This document shows positions 1 through 12,568 of a stretch of DNA of 64,000 bases, one piece after another. A program made the translations under genes and the position numbers. Each line of letters starts with the position of its first letter. Positions within the stretch are counted from its first letter, which is position 1. The stretch is taken from positions 1,302,001 to 1,366,000 of the forward strand of contig NC_092406.1 in assembly GCF_009017415.1 (NCBI RefSeq). Direction: 5' to 3'. The stretch is from Aspergillus flavus. Its lineage: Eukaryota > Ascomycota > Eurotiomycetes > Eurotiales > Aspergillaceae. The notes beneath the pieces were generated by a model. The model searched no databases, was not told where the DNA came from, and worked only from the letters and a program-made list of their open reading frames with translations.

Positions 1-720
1 GGCCTTCTACAGCGGATCATCACGAAGACTTGCAGCAGGCGGAGGACCCTAGGAGCAACGGACTAACTCCGGTATGGGGGTTTTATTGGTTCAATAGGTT
101 CAGTTGGTTGAAAAGGCGTTCTACCGCATTGAGCTAGTTACATATAGGTCAAACTTCCTCGAAACACACCACCCTGTTAACCTGCTCCCCCACTTCCCAG
201 ACTGTTAACGAAGATCTTATTACCTTACCATTTGCTTATCTTATTTATGTTTATTCTGAGAATTATTTACATCGGCTTTCTTCTTTCTCCCCTCTTTTCG
301 TCCCTGCCCTCCTTTGAGCCACATTGAGCCATAAAGCTCACATCATCAAGAAACGTTGCGTGCGACATATGCCTCATGCATTCTCTATCCCTATGGCTTA
401 GTACTACTAGTAGTAGTGTTGACGCTAAAAGAACACTCCACCTGCAGCAGGCAAGTAGCTGCGAAGGGAACGTTTTCCTAGCCATTGTGGTCATCTTATT
501 AGACTCATCTTCGAATTTTGAATGGGGCAATCATAACGGGTGATTGAGTCTGCGATGCTGACAAGCGGCGTGCGGCGTGGAATAGCTGCTTTGGATTGGG
601 CTTTAAACTGCTAGCGTGCATGAAACTAACGTATGAGGACATCCCCTACTTACTCTGTCTGGAACTGACTGCGTACAGGGAGGGTCACATGCAGTCGTAC
701 ATACCATGCTACTCAGCACA

Positions 721-1443
721 TCATAGGTGGACGATCGTGGAAAACTTATCCTCGGGCGGGGATTGATTATGAAGCGTTGGATTTTTTTTGGCACTGTACC
801 TTTGCCAGTCTAGAACGGCTGAATCCGACCCACGCAACCACCGCTTTAATTGAGCCAGATTCCAAACACAACTCGAGACGAATTTAGCAGATGATTCCGT
901 TGCGAACAGCGTGGCACGGTGGTATGAGTCAAAAACAGGCAACTCATCTTCCACTGTAGTTGACTGGAATACCACATGACCGAGACGTGCTTCCCCTCTT
1001 AGCAACTTGGCAGTTGACACGATGGCTTCCTTGAGCGGATGTCTATAGGTGGTGGATCTTGAAGCTGGACCTCTTTGCTTGACACACTCAGAGAACTTCC
1101 GACAATACAGTCGTGCCTTTGATATGAAGAACGGCTAGATAATCTTGGATCCCTGATTACATTCCACGCTGACTTGAAAGCTGAAACGATGGACGAAATA
1201 ACTACTGGTCGACATGATGGTCAGTCTTCTATTACTCTGGATCTGAATTTTGGGTAAGTCCTGTTTAACGGAAGATATAGCATCGCGTTTGAACCATTCA
1301 TGTCTCGGTATCGTCACTTGTATTTCGACTGAGTATAGGTTCGGCTTTCTGAGTGCTTCTTGGCTCAAAAGTAGGATGTCCGCTATGTTTGCAAGCGAAA
1401 TATCTATACTCTCATTCCGCGACGTGCGTCTAATACTTGGGTA
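721..1443 (-). pseudogene. Interrupted open frame, possible relic gene
   Basis: One reading frame stays open for about 102 codons (1443-1138), meets a single TAG at 1135-1137, then stays open for another 137 codons to a stop at 721-723. There is no in-frame ATG at the beginning. The product is not recognised. The TAG lies in the context ATCTAG, so it could be the 3' end of an intron rather than a nonsense mutation, but I could not pair it with a convincing donor. It may also be chance, since this part of the window holds no other coding signal. Confidence 0.2.
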
Positions 1444-4079
1444 CTACCTTGGCTCGCTGTACAGTCGCTGGACTATCCTAGGTACAGCTAGCCACTAACA
1501 TTGAGACAATACGCATCTCCAAGAGCTTGCGAGGAAATGGTCGTATGCTTTCGTGCTGTGCCTACCGAACACAGATGTGCAGCAAAGTAACAGGCTCCGG
1601 AGAAGTGCTTGTCTCACCTTGGACCTTAATGTTAGGGCCTGTATCGCTCTTGTACAAGCTTTTATGCGCATTTGAGTTTCACATTACAACTTGAAAGGTT
1701 GAGCTCTTCATGCCTGGAAAATATAGTCAACAATGGCCTGAACTGAGAGAAAACTGGGAAGTATAAGGACGGGGCAGAGATGGTAAGAAGAGGTCCACGA
1801 AATGTCGGCTGGGTCGCTTTCTGATAAAGTTTTAGACACTTTAGCAGCAGGAGGCATCCTACAATGTGTGTCACTCTACAACCCCATTGACACTACGGCG
1901 AGAACCGAATTACTCAGAAATTCACCATAATTAAACCACTGAACATTTGCATTAATGTAGTGGGCGTCCCGTTGAAGTCTGCATATTGATTTTTGCAAGA
2001 TCGAGGCACTTAAGCCTTGCTCCTTCAAGGGAAGGACTTTTGTTTGCCTCCTACTTGTAGTATGAGACATCCGTACTTGATATTTTTCTTGATAGGGCCC
2101 ACAGCATTCATTGACGTATCCTGCACATGCGGATAGATGGCCATAATTCTTTCGGGGCATTTAAGTTGGCTCTCAGTCACGAAGTGCTTAATAAGCCTTT
2201 GTGTGTTAGGTTAATCTGCTCCGCCCCGGTGGAGAACGAGAAACCGGACGTCGCTGTCACCAGGAAACATGCCGCCTTAATCCAATCACGACAGCTTCGA
2301 AGCAAGGCCCGCTTCAGCCTGACCTTCAGCACAGTTGATGCTAATGTTTAGCTTGAGGTACGCAGCTGATACTTCAGAGCGAGGGTGGCCATCTGGAGGA
2401 CCTTGATGAGATGAGATGAAAATGAAAGCAGAGAAACTAGAGGCTGGTCAACCGCGGTCAGATATCGAACATAGTCTCTAGAGCCCTTTGCTTGAGTTCC
2501 GTAGAAATCTTGCGACTTACCTAGCCTTCACTACACAAGCGGGCCCGCAGAAGGCAGCAAAGACGTAAAGAATCTATAACGTTAGTTGTAAAAACATGTT
2601 TTGGCTCCATATATTCCTATCCTGCCCCGTTGATCACCATGCGATGGAAATAGCGCCTGCATATGGCGATAGCCGAATGTTGGTCTGGGCTATGTTGGCA
2701 TAGAGAGGACATCTAAAGACGTGAGCCTACTAGCAACAAAGTCCTCATTGCGTGATCGATTTAGTGGCCCGCTTATCTGCATGCCGTGGCTTCTCTGTGC
2801 AAGAATGATTACCGTTGCAAGCCTGGGAATACCTTTGCTTAGGTATTATTCAAAGGCTTCCGCGAGTCGCTTCGCATGACCATATTCTGCTGATGATATA
2901 GCCAGAAAACACCGAGACTCGACTGAGTGGGAGAGGCGAGATTTTGAACGCAAGACTATCTCACAGACGATCCCTCCTTGAAACATCTATCGCGCAAAGA
3001 TAGACAGTTACCAGTTTTTATCAACCAAATATGCACACATTTGCCTCGCCTATAAATGGCTTCGACAGAATTCCTCAGCTTTCTACCCAGCCTCCACTTG
3101 TTTGCGGCATGTCTCATGAGCTTCCATTATCATCCTGACCGTATTTCCTGGTCATAAGCTGGTCTGCTATCAGCCTTCATCAATCGGCTACGGCATGCAA
3201 CTTGCTACCATAGCCGGCCCCTTGTACGGCCTCCTTTGTGCTTTTGCTTGCTCCTTTATATCTAAGCATATCCGGTCGCCAATAAACTTCGTCGGTTTCC
3301 GCCAAAAATCCTCAATACTGGGGAGTATATTCTTTTGATATTTATGGGCGCTCGGCATGGTTCATACTGCGAAGGTCTATAGCCATAGCGCTTGGGTCGG
3401 CTCATAGAATATTTCTGCGAAGAGCGTCATGGTGCCATAGTATCGGGGTGCGCGTTTTAACGTCGAACCATCATAGCGATGCCGATGCCGGTCTTGACCT
3501 GGACCCATCATCCAAATTTTTTCTATTGTACGACAGGGTGTCGTTTAATTGGGGCATGCTAATAGAGAGAACACAAAGAGGTGAAAAGTATAAACGTGCC
3601 AAGGTATCGGTGGAGTAATCTCCGGGTCAGCTCACTTGGCAATTTGGTAACCGAATATCTTCACCAGCGCCGTCCTCAATTCTGACCGAGGGCCTCCGCA
3701 CAAAGCATCCTGGTTAACTTCCATAGTTCTAAGACTAGACCTACCCCTGGGATAGGAAGAGGTGAGAGCAAAACATGACATTTATTTTTGTCAACGGTGA
3801 GCTTTATGTATATTCTTTGTTGGTGGGTATCTGATTAGATTGATAAAGCGGGTCCCACTCAGGGACCGAAATGCGGGCTTGGCGGGCTTTCCCAGCCAAT
3901 GCCTGTGAGCGAAACACGAGATCATTCCATGCCACGCCTTGGGAACCAGACATTCTTGGTGTCTTTCGAGGCAATTTTCCCTGTCCCAGCCGCTCTAGAA
4001 CTTTAGATTCCTAGGCAATTTCTCGGTCATGCCGGAAAATTTCGAGACTACGACCCAAGAAAGAACGCTTGCAGATGTC

Positions 4080-4088
4080 TTATCAGAT
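4080..4088 (-). promoter_or_regulatory. SreA-type iron repressor site (ATCTGATAA on minus strand)
   Basis: The plus strand reads TTATCAGAT, the exact reverse complement of ATCWGATAA, the consensus reported for the fungal iron-regulating GATA factor SreA. It lies about 200 bases upstream of the start codon of the siderophore transporter. Two further GATAA cores occur at 4213-4217 and 4263-4267. Repression under iron sufficiency is inferred from the site and from the gene product. Confidence 0.65.
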
Positions 4089-4151
4089 ATGATTCGCTCA
4101 CCTTTGTTGTCATCGTATTCTCTTTGGTCACGTTCAGACATGGATGTAGTG

Positions 4152-4173
4152 TTTTTTTTTTTTTTTTTTTTTT
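4152..4173. repeat. Poly(T) tract of 22 bases
   Basis: An uninterrupted run of 22 T residues sits about 110 bases upstream of the transporter start codon. Poly(dA:dT) tracts of this kind often mark nucleosome-poor promoters in fungi. The exact length is prone to sequencing error. Confidence 0.8.
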
Positions 4174-4284
4174 GTTTTAAGTTTAAATGCTTCCCCTTCC
4201 CCCCTTACCTCATGATAAAGGCTTAACAACGTTTTCCCCTCGCCCTCTGCCCTCATACACCGATAACGACGAGGGCAGTGCAAA

Positions 4285-6500
4285 ATGTCCACCGAAAAGA
4301 ATCCACATATTCATGATGCTGTCCAATCTCGCGAACTTCAGCAGGAAGTCGAGTTCAAAAATCCAGGTGTCAAACGTATCGCAGCTATCTCATCGCAACT
4401 GGGCATTGTAGCTCGTGTCTTTCTGTTCTTCGGGATCTTTTTGGTAGCCTATGTCTATGGCTTGGATGGACAGCTGCGAGTGACTTATCAGGTACATTAC
4501 CTGCTGTGATTTATTTTTTGTCAAGGAACTAATGTCGATAGCCTCTGGCAACAAGTAGCTATGCCCAACACAGTTTGCTTACCACGATCAATGTTTTGCG
4601 TAACGTTATTGCAGCTGCCGCACAAGTAAGCCATTGCATCTTGTCTGCTATCATTCACTGACACTTAGCGTAACAGCCAACAGCTGCGAAAATCGCCGAC
4701 GTCTTCGGGAGAGTTGAGCTGATTCTGCTCTCGGTTTTCTTCTACACTATCGGTAGAGATTGCCAGTTTATTGGATGTTGGACGCTGCTGACGTACCCAG
4801 GGACTATCGTTGAGGCCTGTGCGGACAATGTTGAGACTTTCTGTGCGGGTGCTGTTCTATACCAGGTATTTTATTCTCTTCGCGAGTTGTATACGATGAA
4901 CTCTGACTGGAACTTCGTCTTTAGATCGGATATACGACTATTATTCTACTTGTTGAGGTTCTAGTAGCAGATATGACTTCGCTTCGATCCCGTCTGCTCT
5001 TCTCCTATATCCCTGCGACTCCGTTCATTATAAATACCTGGGTCAGTGGCGACATTGCCTCTGCCGTGTTGGGGGTCACCAGCTGGCGCTGGGGCATTGC
5101 GATGTTTGCAATCATATTCCCTAGTAGGTAAATGCCCTGTAAAATTGGGATCTTCTCTGATTCATGTCAGTTTGCACCATCCCTCTCTTTGCGACGCTGC
5201 TTGTTGGACACCGTAAAGCCAAGACGGCCAGTGTCGAGACATACCAGCATCCCATTCGGCTTCTCGGCGCAGGGAAATTCGCTAAAGAATTGTTTTGGTA
5301 CCTGGACGTGGTGGGCATCCTGCTTTTGATTGCTTTCTTAGCCTTGATTCTTGTTCCATTCACGATCGCCCGTTCCGCGGCCGAGCAATGGAAGACTGCG
5401 AAGATTTTGGCACCGCTAATTATAGGTCTATTCTGTCTGCCCCTGTTTGTCATTTGGGAGCGTTCTTATGCTCGGTATCCCATGGTTCCCTTCAAAGTAA
5501 GCGGTTGCGCATTATTTCTCGAGCAGTCACTGACAAGATGTAGCTGCTCAAGGACCGCGCGGTTTGGGGAGCCCTCGGCATAGCAACCATGCTCAACTTA
5601 GGTATATCGATGTGTGTCTGGTGTCTAAATACTATGCTAATAACATCGTAGCTTGGTCGTTGCAGGGAACATACCTCTACACCGTGTTGCAAGTCGCATT
5701 TGACCAAAGTGTCCTCAGTGCAACACGTATCTCGTCTCTATACAGGTTTGCTATAGCCATGAAATCTTTATTTTAGACCCCTCTGACATCACTAGCTTTG
5801 CATCCGTTATAACTGGGTGTATACTCGGGGCGATCATTGTCAAGGTAAAACAGCTGAAGCCTTTCATAGTTGCCGGAACCATTCTTTTCGCAGTAGCTTT
5901 CGGCATCCTTATACAGTTCCGCGGAGGAACAGGTAGCTCAAGCTACTCTGGCATTATCGGCGGAGAGATACTTTTGGGTATTGGTACGTTGTGCAATGGC
6001 TAAGATGATTAGCTCAAACTAATTTATGTTGTCAGCTGGCGGTATGTTCCCATATCCCGCCCAAGCAAGTATACAGGCTGCAACGAAACACGAGCGTGAG
6101 TAAAAACCTCTCAATTGAACGATCTAGTCTAAACATTACAGATCTTGCTGTGATCACTGGTCTGTACCTGGCGGTGTACAACATCGGAAGCGCTATAGGA
6201 GGTACAATTTCTGGCGCTGTATGGAGACAGAGGATGGGTAAAGAGCTCACTAAGCATCTTGGTGGTGCAAATGAAACTCTTACCGATCTGGCTTTTGGAA
6301 AGCCTTTTGACTTTATCGTTTCATACCCTGTCGGAACACCTGAGCGGGAAGCTGTCATTCTAGCATACAAAGAGGTCCAGCGTATCCTTTGCATCACTGG
6401 TATATGCCTGACAGTCCCTCTCATCATCTTTTCTCTTTGCATTCGCAACCCAAGATTGACGAAAGATCAAAGTCTTCCCGATGCCGAACGGGAGGAATAG
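4285..6500 (+). CDS. Siderophore-iron transporter, MFS (ARN/SIT/MirB family)
   Basis: Proton-coupled major facilitator of the plasma membrane that takes up ferric siderophores. Ten exons join in frame: 4285-4491, 4542-4625, 4677-4865, 4925-5123, 5171-5496, 5544-5601, 5652-5745, 5796-5983, 6036-6095 and 6142-6500, giving 587 residues, the usual length of the family. Family motifs include [15 protein letters not shown] after transmembrane segment 2 and a YATSSY-like stretch (here LATSSY) after segment 1, plus many hydrophobic helices. The N-terminus is hydrophilic. The C-terminal half has the GGMFPYPAQ and [11 protein letters not shown] segments expected of MirB/Sit1-type transporters. No siderophore synthesis gene is nearby, so this looks like a stand-alone transporter. 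An SreA-type site and a CCAAT box (3896-3900) lie upstream. Which siderophore it carries cannot be told. Confidence 0.93.
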
Positions 6501-9500
6501 TGCCACTCCTCAAGCTGGCTTGTTTAGCAGCCTGAGATAATGCAAGACTAGGGTTTCTGTGCTATAGCCAAACTCGACTCGGAAGCTATACTCCTTTCCG
6601 CTAATTGTGTTGTGTGAACCATAGGAAGGCCAGCGCATTTGGTATTATCAACCTAATCGTGCTAATACTTCGTTAATATTTGTATAATAGGGCTGATACT
6701 TATGAATCCCAGCGCACCTCAGGCGTCTCGGGTGAAAGTCCAGGACTTTATATGAAAATAAACTATCATACACTATACAGTCTGATTTTCCACTGATTTT
6801 CTGGAATGCGATCTGATAGAAAATGCATCTCGCTTCGTCAGTTAATATACGTTCGCCTTATCATACAGGCAGGTCGCCTCGCTGTTCCTTCTGTGCTCAG
6901 ACCAAGGCCGACCTGAAAGCAAATACCATACTTCGCGTGTCAGGGATCAGGTGATATCCTGTTCGGTTTTGTCCTTATCTGTGTCTAGGAAGCGTCGACT
7001 ATTCCCCACTAGATCGAGAGGCCTCATGAGCTATTTAGAAGTTACACGGGGCCAATAGCTAATAAAACAACCACCCCTTTCTGTCCCACAAACTCGGCAT
7101 CACTCCTGAGTCTGTGCACTCAAACCAAGGCAGGCTCTCAATAATTTTGCTAAAGCCTGTGGGGATATCCTCGGATGTCCGCTAATACAAAAATATTATT
7201 GAATAGGGCGCATTGAAGCGCCTCAAGTGCACACATCCTACAGGTGCCTGTCGTACCGAACTTGTAAATGACCCCTTTGCTAACCTTTAATTCTCAGTTA
7301 GTGAGCCCAAACCCCCCATATACACTACTACTGAAAACGTTACAACACTAATAACCTTACTATGTAGAGCGAGAGGAAGGCTTTTCTGGAAAGCTCGGAG
7401 AGGTTCCACCAATAGTCCACAACGTGCATAAATAGTTCTATGGAGTACGTAGGTGGTATATACTTGGTATACCTTGCTTTGCCGGCTCAACTGGGGCTAA
7501 CATTCCGGCCGAGGAAACATGATTAGTATGCATCTTTGGCTGGAGCTGATTATGGCATGTCTACTCCGTATTGCCACAACGTTATACGCGAGCCCACTTT
7601 GTCCCGCTCATTGTGACGAACAGAGTGGATAAGGAGCGTTGTGAGATCCGTCATTTGCGTTGATCTGTGGCCAACTTGCTAACGGTTGCGTTACTAAAGT
7701 AACTAATTCCTCTCCGGTGAGGTCCCTTCACCTGACAACATTACAGAGATAGAAACATGCTTTGTGGGCGTGCAAGATTGTTTGTGAAAATCAAATACTC
7801 GGTTCGGTGGTGTATGACTTGGATTCATGGAGAAGTCAATGAGTTTCAGATTCCAGAGCTTGCTGGCGCATATGTTAAGAGGAAACCCTGAGTTGTGATC
7901 TGATCTTTGCAGTGAGGATGGTCGATATTACTCACTTGATATTACCATAGGATGGCTTGTATACCGAGGAAAAACGTCGAGAACAAACAACCTACTTCGA
8001 ATCTTGATTTCAAGAAATATTGCATGGACCTTATCGAGTTATTACTCTAGCCTTTCCACCAAGTGAATACGACACGTCAGATGGAAGATATAGATGATAA
8101 GGAAACGATAAAGCGAAGACGTCGGATGGTGCGCTCTCAGGGTTGAGACTATATCTCCTCTGGTTTGCCTCGCTTTCTGCCATACGATGTCTAGTGATAG
8201 CATGTGGAGCCTAGGGATTTGCTCCATAGGCTAGTGGAATCCATCTTCTTTCGGACACGATAACTGGCCGCAGCGGCACTGCGCCTTCAAGGTCCACTGG
8301 TTTCGGCACACACCAGGGGTCTCCGCCGATATGATTGAAGGATAGACTTCAACCATAACTGAAGAATGCTACACAGTGCTACCAGAAGAAGTTCTTCCGC
8401 CTGTTATGATTCAGCTAGCGTTCCGTATACTGTTTTTCCTGGGTTGGTTGATGCATTTGAAGAATTGAATAGGAGCCATATTTCGATGGCATTATCAAGC
8501 TGTGCGCCAGGTCTAACCAGCTGAAGAGCCCGTGTATCATGAATCTTTTTGCGGCCTCCCTGGCGCCATAAAGGAATCCTAGGCCCGGATATTCCGATGT
8601 GGGCGTATCAACACAAGGGCGAATATTTCCATTCTCGGTTATGAGCTGTAAGGTCCACTATGAAGCCAACACTGGAACTTGACGATTAAACAAAGTTCCA
8701 GACCCTACGGGACATGACTCTTGTCCCTTGGTTCGGTCCGCGAGAAAATTGTATCTGTTGCATTAGGGACCCATTGCTGTGACGTGAAGGGTGTGACTTA
8801 CAGTTCAACTTCCCAAAGGAGGAGACTAAATGAATGGTTGCTGCCGATCGCTATGGGACGGCGTACGTATTCCCTCCAATTACTATGTAGAATGACGCGA
8901 CCCAAGAGCCCTCCGTTTGCCAGAAGAGTGGTGGCTTTCTTATCCAGAGATATTCAAGACATCTGATCCTTGAGCGGGAGCAAGTTGGAGTATACTACAA
9001 TTCACAGTATATACGACACATAGTATAGCCTGCACATTATTTTCGGTATGATAAAAGACGTGCTACTTACGGAGTACGATTTACACGTTGATTAAGGACA
9101 TGCCCTTGTTGGTTGGTCTTGCCCAGTCCGCAGGACCCGTGTGGAGTATCCCGGGGCCACTTTCCGACTTCTTGGCATGTCGGACGATTTGCTGCGCCAC
9201 GATGCTAGACCTACGTAATTCCGGGGTTCTGCGCAGTCGGAAGACTCGTAACAGGAATAATTCCCAACGTGCAGCTTCAGTGTGGGCCCTGCTAAATGAG
9301 AAGGGTCATTTACCGCTTATCCGACATAATAAGTCCGCAGGTTTTACCAGCTTCCCCCCAACCTAGGATTAATGCCAAGAGGTGCGGAGACGGCAAATGG
9401 TTGAATGCAAGTATCTTGGCATTGTTGGCAGTGAAACAGTTAATATAAGCTTGTGGTCAGTGTTCGTTCCAAGTCTTAGTGATCGAGTCCCACTTGCCCT

Positions 9501-9855
9501 TTGTAAGTGATCTGCTAGAGATCAAGCCTTTGGGAAAACTTCGGAACATTCTTAGCGAGCCGGAATATCTGTAATCTGTTTCATCCCGGAAGAGTGCTTT
9601 CGACCTGGAAGAGAGCAAGAGGGAAAGATTGAAACGAGCCAAGGGCGTCTATATTCCGCCAATGACTCGATCAGAGGGGTGTCTGCGGTAACATAGCAGA
9701 CACACTGAGGCTATAAAGCCTCTGCATCCCCACGACCATGAACCTTGAATTTGAGCAGACAAAAAGCATCTATCCATTGACTTCTCGTGCCATTCTTTAA
9801 AACACTCTGGGAGTGATCCTTTCTTTCCAATAACCAACTTCTTCAATCATTTACA
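6501..9855. other. Intergenic stretch without a supported gene
   Basis: About 3.3 kb with only short, unrelated open frames and no motif I recognise on either strand. Composition is mixed, with scattered AT-rich patches. The right end carries the promoter elements of the pectate lyase gene. Confidence 0.5.
9712..9717 (+). promoter_or_regulatory. TATA box of pectate lyase gene, with CreA-like site
   Basis: TATAAA sits 139 bases upstream of the pectate lyase start codon, a good distance for a fungal promoter. Just downstream, CCCCAC at 9728-9733 matches the carbon-repressor CreA consensus SYGGRG on the minus strand. Carbon catabolite repression of the gene is therefore plausible but rests on one short motif. 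Confidence 0.5.
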
Positions 9856-10636
9856 ATGCTTCCCAAGGCTGTCCTCCTGTCTCTGCTCGCCTCCATGGCA
9901 CTGGGTGCCAGCGAGTTCCCTATCCCCGAGTCTGCTGGCACTGAGACTTTCTCGGAGCCCCAGGAGATCGCCGCTGGAGAGACCTTCGACGGTGGTTTGA
10001 AGACTTACGGCCGTGGCGTCGAGTGCACTGGCCAGGATGAGGGTGGCGACAGCGATGCTGTCTTCATCCTCCAGGAGGGTGCTACCCTCAAGAACGCCAT
10101 TATCGGTGCTGACCAGATCGAGGGTGTCCACTGTGAGGGTGCTTGCACCATCGAGAACGTCTGGTGGGAGAAGGTCTGCGAGGGTATGTGCTAGTATTTT
10201 ATTTTCATTCGGACGACAACTGACTTGTGTCGCAGACGCGCTCTCCCTCAAGAAGGGTAGCGGCCCTTACAAGGTCATCGGCGGTGGTGCCCAGGGTGCC
10301 GAGGACAAGGTTATCCAGCACAACGCCGAAGGTGAGGTCAGCATCGATGGCTTCGTCGTCTCCGACTTCGGCAAGCTCTTCCGCTCCTGCGGTAACTGCG
10401 ATTCCCAGTCTCAGCGCTCTGTCACCATTACCAACGTCAAGGCCTACAACGGCAAGAAACTCGCCGGTGTCAACGAGAACTACGGTGATGTCGCCACTAT
10501 CACGGACACTTGTGCCACCTCCGTCGAGGACATCTGCACGACCTACGAGGCTACCGAGGGCTCTGGTGAGCCCAGCGAGATTGGCTCTGGCCCCAGCGAC
10601 TCTTGCGTCTACACTGACCCTCTTCCTGCCTGCTAA
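9856..10636 (+). CDS. Secreted pectate lyase, polysaccharide lyase family 3
   Basis: Extracellular lyase that cleaves de-esterified pectin (polygalacturonate) by beta-elimination, normally calcium dependent. Two exons, 9856-10183 and 10236-10636, with a 52-base intron, encode 242 residues, typical for PL3. A signal peptide of about 17-18 residues ends near GASE. The conserved PL3 core is visible: repeated beta-helix turns, several cysteines (for example [39 protein letters not shown]), and the [14 protein letters not shown] and [12 protein letters not shown] stretches. Codon use is strongly C-ending, as in highly expressed secreted enzymes, unlike the flanking DNA. A TATA box and a CreA-like site precede it. 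It resembles the enzymes annotated plyD or plyE in Aspergillus, but I cannot decide which. Confidence 0.93.
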
Positions 10637-11626
10637 GCGCATACTCAGTGTATCTGAGGGGATATCGGACATCTTGGGCGCTTTCTTGTTGTACTATTTG
10701 TCTCCCTGCAAGGCAGTCAAAGTCAATACTTCACTGCCTTCCTGTATCTAATAATATAAAGAATTGGACCCTTCTCTGATAACCCTTGGGGTTGTCCGAG
10801 CTGGATTGGGATCAACACACATTTCGTTGTATAACTTGTAGAAGCGAGTATTTACAAGCCATTCCTCACATAAACTTATTAGCAACCCGTGAATATCCAC
10901 ATGTGCCGCCTCAATACAATTCTGTCAATGACGCTTGAACTATCTGGTTAATAACAACTTCATCCTTGTCAATAGTAATCTATAAATGCCGAAATCTACC
11001 AATAAATATGATATGTAACAATCTTGGCGGTTATTGCCTTGACTTAATCTAAACGAATGTGGTGCCGAATCTTTTGCTCCCGCTTATTGTGAAACGGCTT
11101 CTTTCTTCTCTTCCCCTTATACATTCATTAGCCCAGTAATATCGAAATACAAGAAGAACAGAATGCATTTGTAGCCTATTACTAGAATACAGGATTAAGC
11201 ATTGAAGAAGAATGTCCAGGAAGAGATCATATGTCCAAAATAAAGGTCTAGGGATGTTACAATGATGCCCAGGACTACGATAAATCTAATTTACAAGTAC
11301 TACTAGCTCAACATACAGTACTATTATATAATATTATAGATCTGGGTATAGAGGAGGTGGGGAGTAAAAATAGAATTGGACAGGAACCGTATTCCAGTTA
11401 CTTTACTGTTCCAATGTTATCTCTCATGAGCTTGATACTAAGGCTATCTGTCCAACCATACCCAGTCCGGACTCGTACGGCATACCGGTAATAACGATAC
11501 GGAGACCGGCAGCCCCACAAAGATCTCCACTAGGCTTAACTCCGACCCAGAGAAGGTCCGTCAGCGAAACGCATAAGACCGTCGACTTACGCTCCATAGT
11601 TTCGTCCCGAGCATCCACACCCAACA
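10637..11626. other. Intergenic, no gene seen
   Basis: About 1 kb between the pectate lyase and the bZIP gene. It is AT-leaning with short direct AT runs and no frame of note. It must contain the 3' end of the first gene and the promoter of the second; no clear TATA box was seen. Confidence 0.5.
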
Positions 11627-12568
11627 ATGGCGCCCGCAAGCGAGCTCCCCAAGCGCGATTCCGATCAGCTTATACCCATTCGGACACAAAAAAAGGGACC
11701 CGATGACTGGAAGGGTCTCACGGACTCAAAGGAACGGCGACGGCGCCAGAACAGGATCAACCAGCGAGCTTACCGTGCGTATACCTGCTAAAATCTCACT
11801 CGCCTAAACCTTATAAACCTATACAAGGGCGAAGAAACAGATACTAAACAAAACCACACAGGCCAACGCAAACGAGCCGAAAAGCTCGGTCTACCCATCA
11901 ATGCCGAAGGAGCCGAGTCCAGCACGGCGTCTTCATCTTCATCTTCATCACAATCCCCACCCACAACAGCCCTAACCACCCGATCAAACTGTCCCACCCC
12001 CGACCAAACCGCCGCCCTCCTCGACCTCTTCAGCAAAACTGCCTACCAGAGCTACATCCTCGGCTCCCCAACCTCCGACCACCTCCTCACCCTCGCCAAA
12101 GTGAACGTCTTCCGCGCCTTCGCCTCCATCATGTCCACCCTCGGCATGCCCAAACACCACGAATGGATGGACGACGACGCAATCTCCCCCTTCACCCTCC
12201 TCCGTCCCGGCTTCACCACCCCCTCCACCATCCCCCTCACTCTCCGCCCGACCAAACTCCAACAATCCATCCCCCACCATCCCTGGCTCGACTTCTTCCC
12301 GCACCCGCGCATGCGCGACAATCTCATCCGCGCCGGCGACTTCGACGACGAGCAGCTCTGCATGGATATCATGGGGTTCTGGGATATGAGCACCGAGAGT
12401 TGCGGGCTGTTAGTGTGGGGGGATCCGCAGGATCTGGGGAATTGGGAGGTGAGCGAGGAGTTTATTCGGAAGTGGCCGTGGGTGGTTGGGGGTTGTGCGG
12501 AGTTGTTGGTTTCGACGAATCGGTGGCGCGCGATGAGGGGGGAGAAATTGATTTTTAGATATCTTTAG
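11627..12568 (+). CDS. bZIP transcription factor with DUF3425 domain
   Basis: Predicted nuclear DNA-binding protein of 284 residues from two exons, 11627-11774 and 11862-12568. Residues about 35-60 form a fungal bZIP basic region (SKERRRRQNRINQRAYRQRK), with the intron splitting the arginine codon after AY. A low-complexity serine run follows (TASSSSSSSQSPP). The remainder matches DUF3425: the segments around LLTLAKVNVFRAFASIMSTL, the HPWLDFFPHPRMRDNLI stretch, and the closing GLLVWGDPQDLGNWEVSEEF block. The leucine zipper is short, as is common in this group. It is encoded in a markedly GC- and pyrimidine-rich stretch. Its targets are unknown. It lies 1 kb downstream of the pectate lyase, but I see nothing that links the two functionally. 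Confidence 0.9.

Larger units (their letters stand above)
1..4284. other. Gene-poor stretch, no supported gene
   Basis: No long reading frame, recognisable domain or coherent intron-exon chain was found on either strand. Base composition is ordinary rather than strongly AT-rich. One interrupted frame at 721-1443 on the minus strand is listed separately. The right end is the promoter of the siderophore transporter, with a GATA site and a T tract listed separately. Confidence 0.5.

Noticed and set aside
9856..12568. Pectate lyase and bZIP gene as a regulator-target pair
   Set aside because: They are merely adjacent in the same direction with about 1 kb between them; no shared motif or other evidence supports a link.
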